A DNA stretch of 64,000 nucleotides, taken from Roseibium algicola. GTDB taxonomy: Bacteria > Pseudomonadota > Alphaproteobacteria > Rhizobiales > Stappiaceae. Position 1 is the first letter of the stretch; the number at the start of each line of letters is the position of its first letter. The position numbers were made by a program, and so were the translations under genes. Shown here piece after piece: positions 54,961 through 64,000 of this stretch. The notes beneath the pieces are model-generated. The model saw only the letters and a program-made list of their open reading frames with translations. It ran no database searches and had not been told where the DNA came from. Where the stretch lies: positions 1,364,001 through 1,428,000 of the forward strand of contig NZ_CP019630.1 in the NCBI RefSeq assembly GCF_001999245.1. The letters are read 5' to 3'.

Positions 54961-56559
54961 TCAACCGGCGGCGGAGCGTCTCGGGCCGGGTGCAGGTGCG
55001 CCCTGCAGCACTTCCGCACGCACCGGGCGCGGCGGCGAGAACAGGTTGCCCTGAGCGAGCTTGACGTCGTAGTCGAGCAACTCCAGCACCTGGGATTCCG
55101 TTTCCACATGATCAGTGATCAGCTGCATGCCATAGCGATGAAGCAGGTCACCGAAATCGGACGGATGGATGTGGCCGTGTTTGGCTTCGCGGCGCCCGAT
55201 AAGATAGTCGGCGTGCAGCTTGCCGTATTTGAAACCCCGGCCCGCCAGGGAGTTGAAGTCCATCTTCATGTCCGCGATCTGGTCGACGGAGAAGCGGAAC
55301 CCGGCTTCGAACAGCGAACTCAGGCTTTCCAGTTCCATCCCGCCCATGTGGGCGACATCGTCCTGGGAGAATTCGAACACAAGCACATCGGCCAGATCCT
55401 GGTTCGCCTTCACGAATTCCAGGAAGCCGGGGAAGAAGGTTTCGTCAACCAGCGACTGCGACGAGATATTGCAGAACAGGATGGCATTGCGATTGCGCGA
55501 GGTCAGGCGGCGCACGACCTGGATGGAGCGGAACAGCAGCAGATTGTCGATCCGGGCTATCTGGCCCGAGAGAACCGCTTCCGGAATAAAAGCCGATGCT
55601 TCGATCAGATTGCCACCGTTGTCACGCAGGCGGGTGAAGGCTTCATAGTACTTCACCTGGCGCTGCGGCAGTGTCACGATCGGCTGCAGGTGGAGCTCCA
55701 CCCGGTTGGCATTGAGTGCCGACGTGATCAGTTCTCGCATGGCCATGTTCGGCTTCGGCTTTTCGGCCGGCATCGCGGTACGTGCGGCAAGGCGCTGGTC
55801 GGGTTCATCCGGCAGTTCGAATGCGTAATCCTGCTGCTGGTGGACCGGCTGTTCCTTTACCGGAACATGACCCAGCTTATCCTCGAGACGTGGTGCGTGC
55901 ACACCATAGCGTCGATCGAAATCGTTCATGTCCCGGCGCGGTGCAGCCGCTGGTGCATAGGGCTCATGCATGCCGTTGTCCGCTTCATGAGAAAAGGACG
56001 CCGGGGCGTGCTGCTGGCGCTGCGGGGCTTGCGCAGGCTGCTGAACCGGAGGCCAGTTCTGCGGCGCCTGATAGGTGGACCGGCGTTCTTCCTGGTAGGT
56101 CTCCTGCGGCTGCTGATAACGTGGCAGGCTTGGCATCTGCGGCGGCGGCGCGATGGCCTGCTGGTCCTCGACCCTCGCTTCAAGGTCGGACATGGCCTCG
56201 GCCATCTGCTTGACCAAGGTGCCCAGAACTTCAACTTCAGCAAACAAAGGGTCGATTTCGGCGCGAGTACGGCGCGGCATGGTGTGTTCCATGCCCGTGA
56301 GCCTGCCTTCGAGATTGCCGACATCCTCGTCCAGATCCGCCATGCGCTCTTCAAGACGGTCGACCGCTTCACTCACCGCGCCGCGGTCGCGTGCACGACC
56401 GATCAGCAGGTGGATCAGGATCATGGTGCACATGAGCGCAAGCGACAGGGAAACAGCTTCGCCGAACGGCCGTCCGAACTGGAAGACCAGAACTGTCGCA
56501 GACGACAGCGCGATCACGGCCATGCAAATTGCTACGAATATGGTCCCTGTCCGCCCCAT
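54961..56559 (-). CDS. TipF-like membrane protein with degenerate EAL domain
   Basis: The 532-residue protein starts at the ATG at 56559. Two N-terminal membrane helices (about residues 5-27 and 33-55) are followed by a coiled coil (about 60-150) and a long proline/glutamine-rich linker. The C-terminal EAL-family domain begins near residue 270. EAL is replaced by EAF (YYEAFTRLRD), and DDFG is replaced by SVDQIADM, so hydrolysis is unlikely. This architecture matches Caulobacter TipF, a c-di-GMP receptor that positions flagellar assembly at the pole. The assignment rests on architecture, not alignment. Confidence 0.7.
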   Translation of the reverse strand: MGRTGTIFVAICMAVIALSSATVLVFQFGRPFGEAVSLSLALMCTMILIHLLIGRARDRGAVSEAVDRLEERMADLDEDVGNLEGRLTGMEHTMPRRTRAEIDPLFAEVEVLGTLVKQMAEAMSDLEARVEDQQAIAPPPQMPSLPRYQQPQETYQEERRSTYQAPQNWPPVQQPAQAPQRQQHAPASFSHEADNGMHEPYAPAAAPRRDMNDFDRRYGVHAPRLEDKLGHVPVKEQPVHQQQDYAFELPDEPDQRLAARTAMPAEKPKPNMAMRELITSALNANRVELHLQPIVTLPQRQVKYYEAFTRLRDNGGNLIEASAFIPEAVLSGQIARIDNLLLFRSIQVVRRLTSRNRNAILFCNISSQSLVDETFFPGFLEFVKANQDLADVLVFEFSQDDVAHMGGMELESLSSLFEAGFRFSVDQIADMKMDFNSLAGRGFKYGKLHADYLIGRREAKHGHIHPSDFGDLLHRYGMQLITDHVETESQVLELLDYDVKLAQGNLFSPPRPVRAEVLQGAPAPGPRRSAAG

Positions 56560-56899
56560 GGTATTCGAAAGTTCCAACGCGAATCAAAAGTTACTGGTTA
56601 ATCATGCCTTAAGAACCATGCGTGGCCGAATCTACAACCGCCTTGCAGTATGGAATCCGTGACTTGTCCCCGACTATGGTTGATGCGTCACGGTATTTCG
56701 GCGTTTTTCGCTCCTCACGCAGCGTTCACAGTGTCTCAAACAGCTCACAACCACAAGTCTCCCACTCACCCGCTGGCCGCACCTGGCAATGACGTCCCCA
56801 TGACTTTTTGACCGTTGCATTCGGTAGTACTTCGTCTAAATTTACGTAAGGGAAGCTACTTCACGGCGGATCAGTCAACAGGTCTAGCAGGGGGCTGAT
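56560..56899. other. Divergent promoter region between the TipF-like and winged-helix-like genes
   Basis: About 340 bases with both promoters. The last 60 bases are AT-richer (TTTACGTAAGG at about 56840), and GGGGGCTGAT lies just before the ATG at 56900. No canonical sigma-54 -24/-12 element was found. Confidence 0.5.
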
Positions 56900-57706
56900 A
56901 TGCATGCAGCCGAACAAACGACATATCGGGCACCGCGCGACAATGCGCCGGATGCGAAGATAGACCAGCCTGCCAAGGACCGCCCCGCACCCGAGGCCTC
57001 AACTTCTCTCAAGTCAGGTGAAGCGGCGGCCCCGAACACCGTCCAGGAGCAGCTTCCCTGCGAGGAGCAGATCAAGGCTGCGCTCATCAACACCCTGAAA
57101 AGCTCCGAATTCCAGTCCGCGCCCCAGCTGCGCGCCTTCCTGGGGTTTGTCGTGCATGCCACGCTGAACAGACAACAGGAAAAGATCAAAGGCTATACGA
57201 TCGCGGTCGAAGCGCTCGGGCGGCCGGAAGACTTCAATCCGGTGACGGACCCTATCGTACGTGTCGAGGCCGCCCGGCTGCGGCGCAGGTTAGAGAAGTA
57301 CTATGCCGGGTCCGGTGCAAACGACCCGGTGCGCATCACCATTCCCAAAGGCAGCTACGCGCCGGAGTTTCAACCGGCGCAGGCCGGGTCGTTTCCGGAT
57401 TGTGCAACAGACCTTGCCGCCAAAGACGTGCCAGACGGGGAATTGGCCGGTAAACACTTCGCGCCGGAAACGATGGCTCATCCGCACCTCGAAACAGGTG
57501 GGGTGTCGGGAACCGTGGACGAGCATGATGCCTTCCGGCCGCCTGCACGCGCCTTGCGCACCGGAACCAACGCACCGGGTAAAACCGGCCTTCCGGAAGT
57601 CTTCCGAAAGCTGCAACGCGCATTGGCACATCCCGTTGACCTTTGGCTGGTGTTCGCCCTCTGCCTTGCCAGTTTCCTGGCAGGATACCTTTCGGCCGGC
57701 CTTTGA
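56900..57706 (+). CDS. Tail-anchored protein with a winged-helix-like domain of the adenylate cyclase/TPR type
   Basis: This 268-residue protein begins with a charged, low-complexity region (about 1-50). A compact domain follows (about 55-155) with SSEFQSAPQLRAFLGFVV, QEKIKGYTIAVEALGRPEDF, DPIVRVEAARLRRRLEKYY and VRITIPKGSYAPEF. This block is known to me as the N-terminal region of rhizobial TPR/adenylate-cyclase-annotated proteins and resembles a winged helix. A spacer of about 90 residues and one C-terminal hydrophobic helix (VDLWLVFALCLASFLAGYL) follow, so it would be tail-anchored. The cyclase and TPR parts are absent. Confidence 0.65.
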   Translation: MHAAEQTTYRAPRDNAPDAKIDQPAKDRPAPEASTSLKSGEAAAPNTVQEQLPCEEQIKAALINTLKSSEFQSAPQLRAFLGFVVHATLNRQQEKIKGYTIAVEALGRPEDFNPVTDPIVRVEAARLRRRLEKYYAGSGANDPVRITIPKGSYAPEFQPAQAGSFPDCATDLAAKDVPDGELAGKHFAPETMAHPHLETGGVSGTVDEHDAFRPPARALRTGTNAPGKTGLPEVFRKLQRALAHPVDLWLVFALCLASFLAGYLSAGL

Positions 57707-57920
57707 TTTCTCAGGTCTGACCGGTCTTCGGCATATCCACCACACCCCGCCTGAGCTGGAATATTTTGCTCACTTCGGCCCTTTTCTGTGCCGAAAGCGA
57801 AGATCGCCTGCAATTTGCGTCATCTGACAACGCTTTGTTTACCCTGTTCGGAGAATTATCAAATTGACGAATCTTTCGATATTCGAATGACCCGTATCCA
57901 GCGATGGGAGTTACCCAGCA

Positions 57921-59411
57921 ATGGGGAGTAATGAGGGCAAAGAGCTGCCTGTTATAGTACGCGTACTTGACGCAACGGCCTCCGAGGCTGCCCGCACCTC
58001 TGCGGTCTGCGCCAAGCTGTCTCATGCCTGTACGGACCCCATCCTGTACACGGAATCCTCGTCCTGCCTGCAGGACCTTGCAGACAAGACCACCGACATT
58101 CTGATCATCGATCTGGAAACCATCGGTGGCGACGAAGCCCTGGAAGCCTATGCGGTCCGCTGTCCCAAGGCGGTCATCATCGCGGTTTCGGCCAAGGGGT
58201 CTGTCTCGCGGGCCGTCAGCGCAATGCGCGCCGGAGCCCATGATTTCCTGACCAAGCCCTTCTCGCTCGATGCGCTTGCGTCCAAGATTTCCTTCCAGCT
58301 GAAACAAAGAAGGCCCGTTCAACCGGTTGCTCCCGCAGCACCGCAGAGTGTCCAGCCTGTCGTTTCAATGCCGGAGCTATCAGCACCTCCGCTTCGCGCT
58401 GCACACATCAGGACCGAAAGCTCCGGAACGAACCGCCTGGTGGGCACCTCCGCCCAGATGCGCGACATCCACGACCAGATCGGTCGCATGGCGCCCTCGC
58501 AAGCTCCGGTCTTCATTACCGGAGAGTCCGGAACGGGCAAGGAACTGTGCGCCGCTGCGGTTCACGAATTATCCGAGCGCCGGTCCAACCGTTTCGTCAC
58601 CTTGAACTGCGCGGCGATTCCGCGAGACCTCATTGAAAGCGAGATCTTCGGATATGTGCGCGGCGCCTTTACCGGAGCTGCAGACAACCGTGCGGGCGCG
58701 GCCGAACAGGCCGATGGCGGCACGCTGTTCCTGGACGAGATCGGCGAGATGGACCTTCTCCTGCAGAGCAAGCTGTTGCGCTTCTTGCAGACGGGGACCT
58801 TCCAGCGCCTCGGTGACACACATACCCGCAAGGTGGACGCGCGCATCATCTGCGCCACAAACCGGAACCCGGTTCAGGAAATATCCGCCGGCCGCTTCCG
58901 CGAAGACCTTTACTACCGGCTGCACGTGCTGCCGATCCACATGCCGCCTCTCAGAGAGCGCCGCGACGATATCCTGCCGCTCGCCGAAACCTTCCTTGAA
59001 CGCTATTCGGCGGAAGAACGGCGCGGTTTCAGAGGATTTGATGCGGACGCGGAAGCGCGGATCATTTCCTATCCCTGGCCGGGCAACGTTCGCCAGCTTG
59101 AGAACACCATCCGGCAGATCGTTGTCATGAATGACGGTGCCGCTGTCACCTACGACATGCTGCCGCTGATCATTCGCGACCAGAGCAGCCGGCCGGGCAC
59201 CTTGATCGACCTGTCCCGCGAGCGATCGCGCGTGGCGCCGCCAAGCCGGCCGTTCGGAACCATCGAGCCGCTTTGGGCCCAGGAGCGGCGTATCATCGAA
59301 GACGCTCTTGATGCCTTTGACGGCAACATCGCCATGGCGGCAGCAGCCCTTGAGATCAGCCCTTCCACTATCTACCGCAAGCGCCAGTCCTGGACAGCCC
59401 GCAGCATGTAA
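57921..59411 (+). CDS. Sigma-54-dependent response regulator (NtrC/LuxO type)
   Basis: This 496-residue protein has a receiver-like N-terminus (about 10-125) with candidate phosphoacceptor Asp64 (LIIDLETIGG), Ser90 and Lys112 (TKPF). Only one residue of the usual acidic pair is seen (Asp17). A Pro/Val/Gln-rich linker leads to the AAA+ domain with Walker A GESGTGKE (201-208), the sigma-54-contacting GAFTGA (248-253), Walker B LFLDEIGE and the arginine-finger region RFREDLYYRL. A Fis-type helix-turn-helix ends the protein (AAAALEISPSTIYRKRQ). No sensor kinase is adjacent. Its targets are unknown. Confidence 0.92.
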   Translation: MGSNEGKELPVIVRVLDATASEAARTSAVCAKLSHACTDPILYTESSSCLQDLADKTTDILIIDLETIGGDEALEAYAVRCPKAVIIAVSAKGSVSRAVSAMRAGAHDFLTKPFSLDALASKISFQLKQRRPVQPVAPAAPQSVQPVVSMPELSAPPLRAAHIRTESSGTNRLVGTSAQMRDIHDQIGRMAPSQAPVFITGESGTGKELCAAAVHELSERRSNRFVTLNCAAIPRDLIESEIFGYVRGAFTGAADNRAGAAEQADGGTLFLDEIGEMDLLLQSKLLRFLQTGTFQRLGDTHTRKVDARIICATNRNPVQEISAGRFREDLYYRLHVLPIHMPPLRERRDDILPLAETFLERYSAEERRGFRGFDADAEARIISYPWPGNVRQLENTIRQIVVMNDGAAVTYDMLPLIIRDQSSRPGTLIDLSRERSRVAPPSRPFGTIEPLWAQERRIIEDALDAFDGNIAMAAAALEISPSTIYRKRQSWTARSM

Positions 59412-59592
59412 ATGCCCGGACCGGCGACACGTTAACCGCAATCGGGTTTTCTACTTTCGCGGATAACGAGTAGAGTACAGCTAAATCCGGCGTTTACCGC
59501 GCCGCACACATTGCCTTGTTTAATCGGACAAGTCGGTTTATATCGGCAAAATCGCTGAAAACGACAAGATTTAAAGGCGTGCGGGGATATAG

Positions 59593-60159
59593 ATGATGCT
59601 GGTGGGAAAATGTGCTTTTCGGCAGACGCTGTCTGCTGTTCTGATTGCAACCGGACTGTCTGCTGGACAGCTGTCCGCGCAGGCCCAATCCCCCGCCAGT
59701 CCTCCAGAAGCTTTCCAGAACGCACTTGCCGCCTATGACCAGGCATGGGCGGCTGCCGGTCTTTCGTTCACGGCCGCAACGTTCGCTTCCAGCCCGAGCA
59801 CCGGATATGGCCAGTATACGCCGCGCGCTGATGCGACGTTCGCCGATGGTGAAGCGCTGTCTGTCTACGCGGAACCGGTCGGTTACGGCTTTCAGGAAAC
59901 CGCAGGTGGTTATGCCTATGAGCTGACCGCGGACTACAGGCTGCTGACCAAATCCGGCCAGGTTCTGGCCGAACAGGAGAACTTCGCGACCTTTTCCGGC
60001 AGCGGCCGGTCCAAGCAGCGTGAACTTTCCGCGGCCCTCACGTTTCAGTTCAGCGGCCTGCCGGCCGGCGACTACCAGCTGGAAACGAGCTTCACCGACG
60101 AAATCGGCGGCAAAACGAGCGCCTTTACACTGCCTTTCAGCGTTTCCGGCGCGAATTGA
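59593..60159 (+). CDS. Secreted hypothetical protein
   Basis: This 188-residue protein has a signal peptide (about 1-31, ending near SAQAQ). The mature part has a short helix (EAFQNALAAYDQAWAAAG), then beta-rich sequence with alternating polar and hydrophobic residues (YGFQETAGGYAYELTADYRL, AALTFQFSGLPAGDYQLETSF). The second half resembles an immunoglobulin- or transthyretin-like sandwich with no cysteines. I do not recognise the family. A second ATG directly follows the first. It is followed by the groE promoter region. Confidence 0.7.
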   Translation: MMLVGKCAFRQTLSAVLIATGLSAGQLSAQAQSPASPPEAFQNALAAYDQAWAAAGLSFTAATFASSPSTGYGQYTPRADATFADGEALSVYAEPVGYGFQETAGGYAYELTADYRLLTKSGQVLAEQENFATFSGSGRSKQRELSAALTFQFSGLPAGDYQLETSFTDEIGGKTSAFTLPFSVSGAN

Positions 60160-60270
60160 GCCGGGCTCGCTGACACCGTAACAGCGACGCCATAATTCCG
60201 CCTCCCCGGTCTGTTGACTACCCCATAGGCGCAACGCGACCGATTGCGATTAAATTCTCGTCACAAAGCA

Positions 60271-60298
60271 TTGACAAGCTGAGCACAGCTACATAAAT
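60271..60298 (+). promoter_or_regulatory. groES: Probable sigma-70-type promoter of groESL
   Basis: TTGACA at 60271-60276 and ATAAAT at 60293-60298 are separated by 16 bases, just upstream of the CIRCE element. This is the position expected for a vegetative promoter controlled by HrcA. An overlapping heat-shock sigma promoter is not clearly seen. Confidence 0.65.
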
Positions 60299-60309
60299 CC
60301 ATGGCGCTG

Positions 60310-60336
60310 TTAGCACTCGCTGTTAAGGAGTGCTAA
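60310..60336 (+). promoter_or_regulatory. CIRCE operator (HrcA binding site)
   Basis: TTAGCACTC (60310-60318), nine bases, then GAGTGCTAA (60328-60336): a perfect match to the CIRCE consensus. HrcA binds it to repress groESL until heat stress draws GroEL away. The operator lies about 100 bp before the groES start, within the leader. Confidence 0.97.
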
Positions 60337-60437
60337 TTGGTGACGGGAGGCAATTTCCTTCCGTGCAACGCAACCCAATGTTCATGTCTCGCGCGCTGCC
60401 TATTGCGTGGGGCGCGCTCATGAGAGGAAACAGTGTT

Positions 60438-60725
60438 ATGGCATTTCGTCCACTGCACGACCGTGTCGTCGTTCGCCGCGTAGATTCTGAAGCAAAGACT
60501 GCTGGCGGCATCATCATTCCGGACACCGCTAAGGAAAAGCCGCAGGAAGGCGAAATCATCGCCATCGGCACCGGCGCCCGCAAGGACAACGGCGAGATCG
60601 TTCCGCTCGACGTCAAGGCTGGTGACCGCGTTCTGTTCGGCAAGTGGTCCGGCACCGAAGTCAAGATCGACGGTGAAGACCTCCTGATCATGAAGGAATC
60701 CGACATCATGGGCGTGATCGCGTAA
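60438..60725 (+). CDS. groES: Co-chaperonin GroES
   Basis: GroES forms the heptameric lid of the GroEL folding chamber. It is 95 residues from the ATG at 60438, behind [25 protein letters not shown], then the mobile loop [19 protein letters not shown] and the C-terminal [16 protein letters not shown] strand ([14 protein letters not shown]). Normal length. The frame runs upstream to 60330, but this is the standard start. It lies 54 bp before groEL. Confidence 0.98.
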   Translation: MAFRPLHDRVVVRRVDSEAKTAGGIIIPDTAKEKPQEGEIIAIGTGARKDNGEIVPLDVKAGDRVLFGKWSGTEVKIDGEDLLIMKESDIMGVIA

Positions 60726-60770
60726 CCAGCCGCGAACCGCTTCTGATTTCAACCTGTTCCAAAAGAGTGA

Positions 60771-62420
<1,650 letters not shown>

Positions 62421-62448
62421 GAAGCCCAAAGCTCACAAGCTTTGCAGA

Positions 62449-62476
62449 AAGGGCGGTCTTCGGACCGCCCTTTTTT
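62449..62476 (+). terminator. Terminator of groESL with UUCG tetraloop
   Basis: The stem AAGGGCGGTC / GACCGCCCTT is closed by a TTCG tetraloop (unusually stable in RNA) and followed by six T residues, 28 bp after the groEL stop. Confidence 0.95.
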
Positions 62477-62549
62477 CTTGGCCGCCCATCATCTCATGCT
62501 TGTGCCGCCTCGCGGCACGGGCTTCTAAGAACCTCATAGCGTCAACGAT

Positions 62550-63005
62550 TCAGCTTGCTGCGAACGCGGCCATCCGGACTCCGCAAACGATCATCAGCAA
62601 AAGTCCGGCTATGACAGAAATCACTCCAACCGCAATTGCGTGAAGCCATTGGCTTGCCGCTTTCGACAAGTAAAAAGCATCGTGATTACCCCGGACAGGA
62701 CCCAAAGGCGACCTTGGTGACTGTTTCCAACCATTTGTCTTCAGACTAATTTTGGTGACCGGAAAATCCGTCCGATCGAACCTTGATCCGGACTGGATAG
62801 CAAGTTGGTCGGCAAAACCTGAATTTTCGTAGACAGGAATTATATCGGGCGCTGGATAGTTTTCGCTGACGCCGGCACCTAATGCTTTCAGGCCGAAACC
62901 GGAAAGTAAAAACGATATCAATACAAATCGTCTTACCTGCCGCAGAATACGGTAGACATATTTTTTGCTCTTACTTGAGTGGCCGTTCGCTGCCGCTTCC
63001 CCCAA
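62550..63005 (-). CDS. Hypothetical membrane protein, AT-richer than surroundings
   Basis: This minus-strand frame encodes about 151 residues from a TTG at 63005, which has AAGGGGG five bases upstream; the frame stays open to 63110 and has no ATG near the N-terminus. It has a basic start (KKYVYRILRQVRRF) and a first hydrophobic helix or signal (VLISFLLSGFGLKALGAG). A polar loop of about 75 residues and a second helix (IAVGVISVIAGLLLMIVCGV) follow. GC content is visibly lower than in flanking genes. I recognise no family. It could be a recent acquisition or, less likely, a non-coding open frame. Confidence 0.5.
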   Translation of the reverse strand: MGEAAANGHSSKSKKYVYRILRQVRRFVLISFLLSGFGLKALGAGVSENYPAPDIIPVYENSGFADQLAIQSGSRFDRTDFPVTKISLKTNGWKQSPRSPLGPVRGNHDAFYLSKAASQWLHAIAVGVISVIAGLLLMIVCGVRMAAFAAS

Positions 63006-63223
63006 ATATGCCCCCTTACAAAGCCCGTTCCTCAATACAAATGTTGAAGGAATCGAGCCAGCTAAACCATAGGTGTAGATTTCCTGGCTCGAATTCAATC
63101 GGAAGTGCAAGATTTCAGATTTAGAACGACCTTCCGTTCAACCAAGCGGCGCACTTGCCCTTCTTGCTACCTCTGTGTTTTCATATCGGTCCAAGATAGC
63201 CCTGCTCTTCGCGCATCCTTCAA

Positions 63224-64000
63224 ATGTCCAGCCCAGCCAATGTCTTTCGAGAACTGCACGAGACCGGGTGCTTTATCGTGCCCAATCCGTGGGATGCCGT
63301 ATCCGCCAGGCTGTTGGTGCACTGCGGCTTCAAGGCACTGGCCACCACGTCGTCGGGATATGCCTTCACGACAGGCCGGCGCGATAGTTCCCGGCAAATT
63401 TCCGGACAGGAAGCAATCGACCACGCATCGGCATTGTCCCGTGCAACTGGCCTTCCCGTCACGCTGGACGGAGAAGACTGTTTTGCAGACACACCGGAAG
63501 GTGTCGCGGAGACGGTCGCACGTGCCGTGAAAGCCGGGCTTGCCGGCATCTCTATAGAAGACCGGGACACGTCCAATCCCGGTCACATAAGACCATATTC
63601 CGAAGCTCTCGAGCGCGTTCACGCCGCTGTCTTGGAGGCCCGGAAATCCGGGATCGTGCTGACGGCTCGCGCCGATGGTCTTGGCAAGGGAGCCTATGAT
63701 CTTGATGAGGTTCTTCGCCGTCTGTCCGCTTTTGCCGAAGCAGGGGCAGACGTCGTCTACGCCCCGGGCCTACCTGATCTTGAAGCCATACGGACGGTCT
63801 GCGCATCGGTACCTGTTCCGGTCAACCATGTCATCGGGCAAGGTGCAACGGGCCTGTCCTTCGACCAACTCGCAGACGCTGGCGTGCGGCGGATCAGTCT
63901 TGGCGGATCATTTACCCGCGCGGCCCTCAATGCGATCAATACACTGGGTCAAACCATCGCCGCGGGAGATTTTACCAGCCTTGATGCTGCTCCCGCCTGG
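63224..64000 (+). CDS. Isocitrate lyase/PEP mutase-family protein (partial, 3' end outside window)
   Basis: The 259 codons in the window begin MSSPANVFRELHETGCFIVP. The family signatures PNPWDAVSARLLVHCGFKAL, ATTSSGYAF, VTLDGEDCF and the metal-binding ISIEDRD are visible, followed by TARADGLGKG and NHVIGQGA on successive strands of the TIM-barrel core. Members of this group cleave or make C-C or C-P bonds in 2-oxo or methylcitrate-type substrates. The exact reaction cannot be assigned. The start lacks a clear ribosome binding site, and an ATG five codons on is possible. Confidence 0.88.
   Translation, partial: MSSPANVFRELHETGCFIVPNPWDAVSARLLVHCGFKALATTSSGYAFTTGRRDSSRQISGQEAIDHASALSRATGLPVTLDGEDCFADTPEGVAETVARAVKAGLAGISIEDRDTSNPGHIRPYSEALERVHAAVLEARKSGIVLTARADGLGKGAYDLDEVLRRLSAFAEAGADVVYAPGLPDLEAIRTVCASVPVPVNHVIGQGATGLSFDQLADAGVRRISLGGSFTRAALNAINTLGQTIAAGDFTSLDAAPAW

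Noticed and set aside
54708..55109. Cysteine- and arginine-rich minus-strand frame
   Set aside because: Its N-terminal half is a frame-shifted reading of the TipF-like gene's 3' end and the rest is non-coding.

Overview
The window looks like chromosomal DNA of a marine-type alphaproteobacterium of the Hyphomicrobiales, most plausibly the Stappiaceae (Roseibium/Labrenzia relatives). The evidence is the POR_2-type porin, small proteins typical of the order (DUF2093, DUF4170 and a DUF6101-like protein), an aa3 oxidase cluster of alphaproteobacterial type, an IalB-family protein and high GC with G/C-rich third codon positions. Genus-level placement is inference. No tRNA, rRNA, CRISPR array, prophage or insertion sequence was seen. 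Nearly all of the window is core genome.

Layout. 1-5050 (minus): cytochrome c oxidase genes ctaC-ctaD-ctaB-small membrane protein-ctaG-ctaE, the last cut by the window edge, with an FNR/FixK-like palindrome in the upstream intergenic region. 5572-8923: IalB-family protein, KefB/C-type antiporter and an unusual beta-helix protein. 8960-17083: HAD hydrolase, tldD, DUF2093, then lpxK-waaA-acyltransferase-DUF4170-cysQ-pmbA. This is a lipid A/Kdo block bracketed by the two halves of the TldD/PmbA protease. 17494-22000: DUF6101-like, ubiA, purD and a dehalogenase-type hydrolase. 22180-26803: a large PAS-PAS-GGDEF-EAL protein, a patatin phospholipase and a small unknown. 27021-31938: MBL-fold protein, rsmD, a pseudouridine synthase with a long basic tail, tadA and a porin. 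32016-35840: alpha/beta hydrolase, mutL and a NagD-like HAD. 35869-41138: a TetR regulator divergent from an RND efflux pair, with two near-identical palindromes between them. 41340-42589: cheY-cheZ. 42840-46929: MaoC hydratase, ribF, a DMT transporter and a GT87 glycosyltransferase. 47310-54614: ileS, lspA, a lipoprotein and two M16 peptidase-family proteins. 54961-60159: a TipF-like degenerate EAL protein, a tail-anchored winged-helix-like protein, a sigma-54 activator and a secreted unknown. 60271-62476: groES-groEL behind a perfect CIRCE operator. 62550-64000: an AT-richer orphan membrane protein and the start of a PEP mutase/isocitrate lyase-family gene.

How genes work together. The cta genes build one aa3-type oxidase: subunits plus heme and copper assembly factors. 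lpxK, waaA and the acyltransferase act on lipid A/Kdo. ileS and lspA share a transcription direction and lie beside a lipoprotein gene. The two M16 genes probably form a catalytic/non-catalytic pair. cheY/cheZ, the TipF-like protein and the GGDEF-EAL protein point to a flagellated cell that uses c-di-GMP.

The best candidates for undescribed biology are the tail-anchored winged-helix-like protein next to an orphan sigma-54 activator (56900-59411), the CheZ with a FliM-like CheY-docking tail, the paired TetR operators and several orphan proteins. I see no clear novel multi-gene system. Start codons were chosen from Shine-Dalgarno spacing and recalled family N-termini; doubtful ones are flagged.
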